Source of the DNA: Apricaphanius iberus
Taxonomy: Eukaryota > Chordata > Actinopteri > Cyprinodontiformes > Aphaniidae
Reading direction: 5' to 3'
Length of the DNA stretch: 64,000 nucleotides
Assembly: GCA_028564705.1 (NCBI GenBank)
Contig: JAPXFQ010002673.1
Span: 157,488-221,487 of the forward strand
The translations under genes and the position numbers were made by a program. Shown in pieces: positions 56,777 through 64,000 of the stretch. Under the pieces are notes generated by a model. The model was not told the DNA's origin, did no database searches, and saw only the letters and a list, made by a program, of their open reading frames with translations. Position 1 is the stretch's first letter. Every line of letters begins with the position of its first letter.

Positions 56777-57031
56777 TAAGTTAACACTAGCTAATTCCAC
56801 TTAGGGCAACTACGGTACTAAATACACATTACAAGGTAGAGAGGAGCAGAGAGAGGGAAAGTGCAGAAATAAAAGAGAAACAACACCTGCTGACAAACTG
56901 ACGTGATGCACCGACGCACTGATGCGGACTACAAGGTGTGCAAGCAGCTGGGTCTTAATTTTAGAGTGTCAACTTTCATCTGTTTGAGCCTTTTGCTGCC
57001 TGAATGCGCTGGCCGGTCTGAATGCACCTTA

Positions 57032-58228
57032 AGACCACACCCCGCTGATTTGAGCACATAATACCAGTTGCAGTTCACTCACCTGTCTTTTTTTCCCCAT
57101 GACTTCAAATGGCGTTTTTCTTCCTGGGACTCTGGTAGTTGGTCCTAAAGTTGAAGTGGTAGCAGTCGGCTGGAGAACCTCTCTCACCAGTGGTGTTCTG
57201 TTGCAGAACGTGGCAGTATGTAATGAGAGGAAGAGCCATATAAATGCGGAAGTGCACTTGACTGGTGAGTCAGACAACCAGATATTCCAATCGTTTGTTT
57301 CAGACCGAGCCATGTAATTGGCTGAGGTTTTTAGACAAATACAGCAGAACCACTTTATTATTTATTTATTTTTAATATCCACAAAATATGTATCGCTATG
57401 CTGTGTTAAAACATTAAGATGCATGATGCAACGTTACCACATTTAAAAACAAAGATAGAATCTGAGTACTTGCCGCCACAGCATACCAAGGCCAATACTT
57501 TTTAGTGATGTTTTGTTCGTGAACGATTCGTTCAAAATGAACAAATTTTTTATATAACCTGAGAGTAACGAGCTCTGCTTTACTTTATAAATCTGAGAGG
57601 CTTCCCTTATCTTTCCTTTTTTGTTGTGCAATGTATTGCATCAATTCATTCTTTGATATATCATTATCTAAATTCATGCCAATGTAGCTTCTCACTTGTA
57701 AGTATTTTAAAAATCTTTTGAGGCTAATTCATATTTATTTGAAACACTTTCATATGGAATAATTGAGTTGTTAAAAATCAATTGTGAATAATTTACCAAG
57801 CCTTTTTTTGCCCAACATTTCTAAATTTTATGAGTCCGGTTCGGCAAAAACTCTGGATCCTCTGCCATTTCTCTCAACATTATATAAACCGTCTTTCATT
57901 TTTAAATATTTACACAATTGTCTCCAATTATTAGGCTATCTTTGATAACTTTTTTTTTAAGTTTGAAAATTAAAAAGAAAACTAAACTGTATTACAATAA
58001 TACTTGTATGGTATGTACATGTACTGAGTTTAGTTTTTTAACAGTCCCCTCTGCTGGAATGTGCACCCCACCTGGACCATCTGCTCATGAAGGTCCCAGC
58101 ATTTTAAACTTTAAAGTGTAACATGCACATACCATACAAGTATCATTGTGAGATAATTCAATTATCTTTTATTCTTTAAATTAATAAATGTTTTATAAAT
58201 TTGAAAATACATTTTTTAAAGTTGCATA
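57032..58228. other. No gene recognised
   Basis: Contains a 94-codon reverse frame (57313-57029) with no recognisable domain. The rest is AT-rich. Nothing else is supported. Confidence 0.4.
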
Positions 58229-58350
58229 TACACTACACTTCAAAAGATTGGGGTCACATTGAAATGTCCTTATTTTTGAAGGAAAAGCACTGTACTTTTC
58301 AATGAAGATAACTTTAAAGTAGTCTTAACTTTAAAGAAACACACGCTATA

Positions 58351-61018
58351 ATTCAATTCAATCAGTTTATTTATATAGGGCCGTTTCACAACAGATGTCA
58401 TCTCAAGGCACTTTACAAGAAGAGTTATTACAATACAATGTTTAATTTAGAAATTAGAGAACCACAGAAGATTGTGTCGTGTAATTCTCAGCAATCCCTC
58501 ACACTGAGCAAGCACGAAGCGACAGTGGAAAGGAAAAACTCCCTTTTAACAGGAAGAAACCTCCGGCAGAACCAGGCTCAGCGGAAGCGGTCATCTGCCG
58601 AGACCATCTGTGGTTTGGAGAATACCGAACAGAGACACAGAAAGAACAACAGAACAGATACAGAAGTTTGTTGCAGGACGTATAGAACTTTCCCTCACTG
58701 CAATGCCATCTTAGTCAGGGTCGTCAAGCAGGGTGGGTCAGGAGCACCTACTGTAGGAAGTGACTGAGAGAAAGCAGGTTAGCGCTTGAATTGACAGCAC
58801 ATCATGTAGTTGGGGAGAAGTAGGAGAGAAAGTAGGAACAGACCCTAATAATGTCCTCCAACAGCCTAGCCTAAAGCAGCATAGCTACTAACATTAACCT
58901 GTCTCCTAGCTACTAGGAGACCTAGCTACTAACACTCTCTACCTGGCTTACATTAATCTATCTCTACCTAGCTACTCTACCTCTTCATATCCCTTCCTAG
59001 CTTTTGACACTCTACCTAGCTACTAACATTAACCTATCTCTTCCTAGCTACCTGTCTAACCTGTCTCTAACTACCTATTAACATATCTCTAACTGTAAGC
59101 TTTGTCAAAGAGGAAAGTTTTAAGCCTAGTTTTAAAGATATACAAATTGTCTGCTTCACGAACCAACCCTGGGAGCCGGTTCCATAGGAGGGGAGCCTGA
59201 TAGCTGAAAGATCTGCCACCCATTCTACTTTTAGAAATCCTAGGAACTACCAGTAAACCTGCAGTCTGAGAGCGAAGGGCCCTGTTAGGAACATATGGAA
59301 CAATCAGGTCTCTTATGTATGATGGAGCTAGATTATTAAGAGCTTTATATGTCAGAAGGAGGATCTTGAATTCTATTCTAGATTTTACTGGGAGCCAGTG
59401 AAGAGAAGCTAAAACAGGGGAAATGTGATCTCTTCTTTTAATATTCATCAGAATCCTAGCAGCAGCATTTTGGACTAACTGAAGACTTTTAATTGTTTTC
59501 TGTGGACTACCTGATAATAAAGAGTTACAGTAATCCAGTCTTGAAGTAATAAAGGCATGGACTAGTTTTTCAGCATCATTCCTGGACAGGATGGTTCTAA
59601 TTTTTGCAATATTCCTAAGGTGAAAAAAGGAAATCCTAGAGACTTCTTTAATGTGAGCTCTAAATGACATATCTTGGTCAAAAATAACACCGAGGTTCTT
59701 TGCTTTATTACTGGAGGCTAATTTAATGCCGTCCAGGTGAAGGCGTTGACTAAGTAGTTTATTTTTCACAGCTTCTGGTCCAAAGACGACAACTTCTGTT
59801 TTATCAGAATTCAGAAGCAAGAAGTTTAGAGTCATCCAAGTTTTTATGTCTTCCAGACATGCCTGTAGTCTACCTAACTGATTGGATTCATCAGGATTAA
59901 TGGATAGATATAGCTGTGTATCATCAGCGTAACTATGGAATTTTATCCCATGCTGCCTAATTATTTTACCAATAGGAAGCATATATATAGTAAAGAGAAT
60001 CGGCCCAAGCACTGAACCCTGTGGTACTCCGCAAGTAACTATTGAGGTTGAGGAAGATCTATTGTTTACCTGAACAAACTGAAATCTGTTAGACAAATAA
60101 GATTTAAACCAACCTAGTGCTGTTCCTATTATACCGACACTTTGAAGCCTTTCTATGAGAATATTGTGATCAACAGTGTCAAAGGCAGCACTGAGATCTA
60201 ACAGGACCAGAATGGTCACCAGTCCATTGTCTGAGGCTATGAGAATATCATTAGTAACCTTCACCAGAGCTGTTTCAGTGCTATGATGAGCTCTAAAGCC
60301 TGACTGAAACTTCTCAAACAGCTCATTATTGTTTAAATGCTCACATATCTGGTGTGCAACTATTTTCTCAAGAATTTTAGATAAGAAGGGAAGATTAGAT
60401 ATCGGTCTATAGTTAATTAAGTCGTTTTGATCAAGAGATGGTTTCTTAAGTAGAGGTTTAATTACAGCTATCTTAAACTCCTGTGGTACATATCCATTGA
60501 CTAAGGATAGATTCATTATATCTAAAATTGGAGCAGCGATCAGAGGGAAAACTTCTTTTAAGAGTTTAGTTGGGATTGGGTCTAAAACGCAAGTTGAAGG
60601 TTTAGATGAAGCTAATAATTTTAGTACATCAGAAGGTTCTGCTGCATTAAAGCAGTTTAAGCATATATTAGGTTCAACCATTTTTGATGCTGCCTCACTA
60701 ACTAAGGAAGAAGCAAGCATATTGGGAAGGTTCCCAATTATTTTATTTTTGATAGAGTCTATTTTAATTATAAAGAATTGCATGAAGTCATCACTACTAA
60801 GAGCTTGGGGAATGGTTGGCTCGATAGAGCTATGATCCTGTGTGAGTTTAGCAACTGTATTAAAAAGAAACCTAGGATTATTTTTATTCTCCTCGATTAA
60901 AGATGAATAATATGCTGTTCTAGCTGTTCGAAGGGTCTTTTTATATAGCAATAGACTATTTTTCCACACTAAATAGGAATCCTGTAAATGCGTGGAGCGC
61001 CATTTTCTCTCTAGTTTT
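58351..61018 (-). mobile_element. L2 LINE (-), 5'-truncated, best-preserved copy
   Basis: Reverse-strand L2 inserted into the leader of the Tc1 element. It is flanked by CTATA at 58346-58350 and 61019-61023. The 3' end is ATTCAATTCA at 58351. The 3' untranslated region (58351-59088) includes a tract of CTAGCTACTAACATTAACCT-like short repeats (about 58880-59080). The coding part keeps an open frame to the truncation point. It is younger than the Tc1 insertion. Confidence 0.93.
59089..61018 (-). CDS. L2 ORF2, C-terminal two thirds with intact reverse transcriptase motifs
   Basis: Open frame of about 640 codons lacking the endonuclease. Landmarks by residue (counted from the Met in the flank at 61026): linker FLFNTVAKLTQD (about 54), fingers INYRPISNLPFLSKILEK (about 204), HHSTETALVK (247), A motif AFDTVDH (281), GVPQGSVLGPILF (333), catalytic YADDT (366), NAAARILMN and [13 protein letters not shown] in the C-terminal part. 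The two catalytic motifs are intact and no stop interrupts it. The 5' truncation removes promoter, ORF1 and endonuclease, so it cannot move by itself. The first codons (61026-61019) belong to the Tc1 flank. Confidence 0.9.
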
Positions 61019-61314
61019 CTATACATTGCTAATGTGGTAAATGACTATTCAGCTGCAAATGTCTGGTTTTTGGTGCAATATCTACATAGGTGTATAGAGG
61101 CCCATTTCCAGCAACTATCACTCCAGTGTTCTAATGGTACAATGTGTTTGCTCATTGGCTCAGAAGGCTAATTGATGATTAGAAAACCCTTGTGCAATCA
61201 TGTTCACACATCTGAAAACAGTTTAGCTCGGTACAGAAGCTACAAAACTGACCTTCCTTTGAGCAGATTGAGTTTCTGGAGCATCACATTTGTGGGGTCA
61301 ATTAAACGCTCAAA

Positions 61315-62271
61315 ATGGCCAGAAAAAGAGAACTTTCATCTGAAACTCGACAGTCTATTCTTGTTCTTAGAAATGAAGGCTATTCCATGCGAGAAATTGC
61401 TAAGAAATTGAAGATTTCCTACAACGGTGTGTACTACTCCCTTCAGAGGACAGCACAAACAGGCTCTAACCAGAGTAGAAAAAGAAGTGGGAGGCCGCGT
61501 TGCACAACTGAGCAAGAAGATAAGTACATTAGAGTCTCTAGTTTGAGAAACAGACGCCTCACAGGTCCCCAACTGGCATCTTCATTAAATAGTACCCGCA
61601 AAACACCAGTGTCAACATCTACAGTGAAGAGGCGGCTGCGGGATTCTGGGCTTCAGGGCAGAGTGGCAAAGAAAAAGCCATATCTGAGACTGGCCAATAA
61701 AAGAAAAAGATTAAGATGGGCAAAAGAACACAGACATTGGACAGAGGAAGACTGGAAAAAAGTGCTGTGGACGGATGAATCCAAGTTTGAGGTGTTTGGA
61801 TCACAAAGAAGAACGTTTGTGAGACGCAGAACAACTGAAAAGATGCTGGAAGAATGCCTGACGCCATCTGTTAAGCATGGTGGAGGTAATGTGATGGTCT
61901 GGGGTTGCTTTGGTGCTGGTAAGGTGGGAGATTTGTACAGGGTAAAAGGGATTCTGAATAAGGAAGGCTATCACTCCATTTTGCAACGCCATGCCATACC
62001 CAGTGGACAGCGCTTGATTGGAGCCAATTTCATCCTACAACAGGACAATGACCCAAAACACACCTCGAAATTGTGCAAGAACTATTTAGAGAAGAAGCAG
62101 GCAGCTGGTATTCTATCGGTAATGGAGTGGCCAGCGCAGTCACCAGATTTGAACCCCGTTGAGCTGTTTTGGGAGCAGCTTGACCGTATGGTATGCAAGA
62201 AGTGCCCATCCAACCAATCCAAATTGTGGGAGCTGCTTCTAGAAGCGTGGGGTGCAATTTCTCCAGATTAA
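61315..62271 (+). CDS. Tc1-type DD38E transposase, C-terminus lost by a 17-nt insertion
   Basis: 318 residues from the ATG of AAAATGGCCAGAAAAAGAG. N-terminal paired-like helix-turn-helix region (1-110) with GYSMREIAKKLKIS and a GRPR motif (59-62). Catalytic triad: D154 (LWTDESKF), D244 (QQDNDPKH), E283 (LNPVELFWEQL); 38 residues lie between the last two. The frame ends after WGAISPD at TAA 62269-62271. There, 17 extra bases (rich in CCACCA) separate the gene from a continuation in another frame (LTARMPKVCNAVIAANGGFF..., to 62371) that looks like the normal last 30 or so residues. The catalytic core is otherwise undamaged, but activity without the normal end is doubtful. Confidence 0.9.
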   Translation: MARKRELSSETRQSILVLRNEGYSMREIAKKLKISYNGVYYSLQRTAQTGSNQSRKRSGRPRCTTEQEDKYIRVSSLRNRRLTGPQLASSLNSTRKTPVSTSTVKRRLRDSGLQGRVAKKKPYLRLANKRKRLRWAKEHRHWTEEDWKKVLWTDESKFEVFGSQRRTFVRRRTTEKMLEECLTPSVKHGGGNVMVWGCFGAGKVGDLYRVKGILNKEGYHSILQRHAIPSGQRLIGANFILQQDNDPKHTSKLCKNYLEKKQAAGILSVMEWPAQSPDLNPVELFWEQLDRMVCKKCPSNQSKLWELLLEAWGAISPD

Positions 62272-62539
62272 CGCCACCACCAACAAACCTCAACAAATTA
62301 ACAGCTAGAATGCCAAAGGTCTGCAATGCTGTAATTGCTGCAAATGGAGGATTCTTTGATGAAAGCAAAGTTTGATGTAAAAACAATCTTATTTAAAATA
62401 AAAATCATTATTTCTAACCTTGTCAATGTCTTGACTCTATTTTTTATTCATTTCACAACGTATGGTGGTGAATAAGTGTGACTTTTCATGGAAAACACAA
62501 AATTGTTTGGGTGACCCCAAACTTTTGAACGGTAGTGTA

Positions 62540-62932
62540 GATGAATGATTTTGTCTTAATAGGCAAAAGATTAACTTTGCTTATGTCAAATTTTCAATAT
62601 AAATTTATGTAAAAGATAACTAAAACCATAAATAGTTTTAAAAAAGTGTCATTATTATTATGTATTGTTATTGCCAGTGTTTTAATAGATATTAATATCT
62701 GTTATTGTTATTGGTGTTCTGTCAAAATCTTTTGAATAATAAACATTCAATATTTCATTAGTAAAATCTGAAGCCATGTTTTTTTTTTCTCTCAATCACA
62801 AATACATTAAATTTGTTTCAATTGTGTACATTTGTATTTACTATTCATATATTTGATTGTAGACATTGACCAAATATACAGCTTAGCTTTCATTCTGTTG
62901 CAGACATGACAAAACATTGACTCTAACATTGA
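62540..62932. other. No gene recognised
   Basis: AT-rich stretch between the Tc1 element and the ISL2EU transposase. It may be the 3' untranslated part of the latter. No terminus was identified. Confidence 0.4.
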
Positions 62933-63702
62933 TTATATAGTGCTGGTGACACATACACAAGCAAAGAAACATATTTTCATAAGTAACCCTTTAACTGGCC
63001 CAAGCATCACCAGAGGTCCATTCACGGCAAAAAGCTGATTGATATTGCCAGTTAAAGACATGGGGATCACTGTGCTGAAGAGTTTGTGTTCTTTTACCCG
63101 CCTTATTACATACTCAACGTGGACTCTAGGTCTTGCAATGGACTGAGTCTTCCTGACTGCTGCTCCAGATAGCTGCTGCTTCTTCTTTAGGAAGGCAGGT
63201 ATGTAGACCTTGCAGGGGAGCAGATCTTCTACAAGGGAACCCTTGTCCACCATAATGGCCATTGAGGGCTTCAAGAGAGGCACCAGGCCTGACTGCTTCA
63301 GAATCTCCCTGTCACTGACACAGCCTTCATAAAGAGGGGAGATAAATGTGACCGAACCATGAGGAGCAATCCCAATCAGTCCCTTAAATGTGCTGTGCGA
63401 TTTGTAGCTGGAGTACATATCGCTCTGGAGCAGGAGGGAATCCGGTGTTTGACAGCGTAGCTCAGCGCAGTCCAGGATTATGTGTGTGTCGTCATAGGCG
63501 GAGAAGACCTCTGGCATGTGCTGCTTTATGGTCTCCTCATCCAGCCAGATACCAATGGCTCCAAGCACTTGGTACAGAAAGTTGGCCTAAGTGGTGATTA
63601 TCCAGCTCACATTGGACTGGTGAACGTTAAATCTGTTGGCCAGATGTTTCTGCTCCAGGTCCAAAGACAAGTAATTCATGAAAAGAAAAACTCAACAATG
63701 TG
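62933..63702 (-). pseudogene. ISL2EU (PIF/Harbinger-related) transposase, main exon
   Basis: Reverse-strand DDE nuclease of the ISL2EU group. HTH part: DLEQKHLANRFNVHQSNVSWIITT (about 63665-63590), then a TAG stop at 63589-63587 where relatives have Trp. It continues as ANFLYQVLGAIGIWL. Catalytic part: HIILDCAELRCQTPDS (first Asp), YKSHSTFKGLIGIAPHG, LYEGCVSDREI, MAIMVDKGSLVEDLLP (second Asp) and RPRVHVEYVIRRVKEHKLF (Glu). The usual cysteine/zinc end is disrupted (about 63000). A second ISL2EU ORF (YqaJ-type nuclease) is not in the window. Confidence 0.75.
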
Positions 63703-64000
63703 CTTAAGAGACAAAAAAAACAGAGAGAAAATCATTATAACTTGGATAGCAATTTTGACTCCAAATAAAGAAAACACACATAACATTACAGAGTAATATA
63801 AGGAAAACAAATGTGTTTACCGTTTGAAAACCATGGTGAATATCCTGTCCAGGAGTTGCTGTCTGCATGCTTGTCACATGCACCATATCCACTAAGGCTG
63901 GTTCTATCTGGCTCCAGAAAGACATCAGGTGGGCATAACTTGAAAACCTGAGCAAGGGGCACACAGTCAAATATCTTCTGTAAATAATATCTAAACTACT
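63703..64000 (-). pseudogene. ISL2EU transposase upstream exon and intron
   Basis: Exon inferred at 63821 to at least 63970: reads CPLLRFSSYAHLMSFWSQIEP and ends at the donor ACGGTAAAC (GT at 63820-63819). The intron, 63820-63703, ends in a T-rich tract and TTAAG. The gene runs off the right edge. The start and the zinc-finger region expected upstream are outside the window. Confidence 0.45.

Larger units (their letters stand above)
58231..62537 (+). mobile_element. Tc1-related DD38E (Intruder-like) transposon with an L2 inserted
   Basis: Ends CACTACACTTCAAAAGATTGGGGTCAC (left) and GGTGACCCCAAACTTTTGAACGGTAGTG (right) are inverted repeats and are flanked by TA at 58229-58230 and 62538-62539, the Tc1/mariner target. 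Without the L2 (58351-61018) and its CTATA duplication the element is about 1,634 bp, a normal Tc1 size. It encodes an almost complete transposase. Spacing of the second Asp and the Glu is 38, which matches the DD38E group described as Intruder rather than classic DD34E Tc1. Confidence 0.92.

Noticed and set aside
57029..57313. 94-codon reverse frame as a second Harbinger (Myb-like) gene
   Set aside because: No Trp-spaced Myb/SANT pattern or other motif was found; left as unassigned.

Overview
This window looks like intergenic, transposon-dense DNA of a teleost fish. The evidence is the mix of element families: L2 LINEs with an SGNH-esterase ORF1, Rex1, Rex3 (RTE) and Tx1-type L1 LINEs, two kinds of Tc1 element, hAT, PIF/Harbinger, ISL2EU and TTAA-type (Kolobok-like) DNA transposons, and self-priming Ty3/sushi-like LTR elements. 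I recognise no host protein-coding gene, rRNA or tRNA gene. The species cannot be told from the sequence.

Layout: 1-2.5 kb, decayed L2 LINE (+). 4.3-5.0 kb, long-TIR MITE. 5.17-9.85 kb, a young LTR element (called A) with 330-bp LTRs differing at about two sites, a CCAGG target duplication, a polypurine tract and one long coding region built mostly of in-frame tandem arrays (44 x 14 codons, then 15 and 25 x 10 codons). 9.9-18.5 kb, mostly unrecognised sequence with small L2 pieces. 18.5-27.3 kb, Rex1 and L2 fragments; a minus-strand L2 is split by a second copy of the MITE and by a Rex3 with a 13-bp target duplication. 28.8-32.6 kb, an almost full-length but decayed L2 (-). 32.6-33.65 kb, a 32-bp minisatellite. 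34.4-36.7 kb, a Tx1-type LINE (+) split by a 598-bp TTAA-flanked element carrying a THAP zinc finger. 36.7-40.66 kb, L2 (+).

41.3-51.4 kb is a nested block. A Tc1 remnant is split by a hAT remnant. The hAT holds a long inverted-repeat structure, which holds LTR element B (-). Past the Tc1 end lie LTR element C (-), which contains a Harbinger MITE, and element D (+), which sits inside C's 5' LTR. 52.35-53.28 kb is a second TTAA-flanked element. 55.97-56.8 kb is a Harbinger derivative with one transposase exon. 58.23-62.54 kb is a DD38E (Intruder-like) Tc1 element with an L2 (-) inserted in its 5' leader. 62.9-64.0 kb is a broken ISL2EU transposase (-).

Main result: A, B, C and D form a related group of non-autonomous LTR retrotransposons with no pol. 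In A and D, where the frame can be followed, the layout is: LTR; a 10-12-nt priming site complementary to the predicted 5' end of the transcript (self-priming, as in Tf1/sushi); an N-terminal domain; an acidic Pro-rich tandem array; a basic Arg/Pro-rich tandem array. B shows the same features in broken form and C only the first part. In A, two adjacent basic arrays encode nearly the same decapeptide with different synonymous codons, which suggests selection on the protein. They would need enzymes from an autonomous sushi-like partner, which is not in this window.
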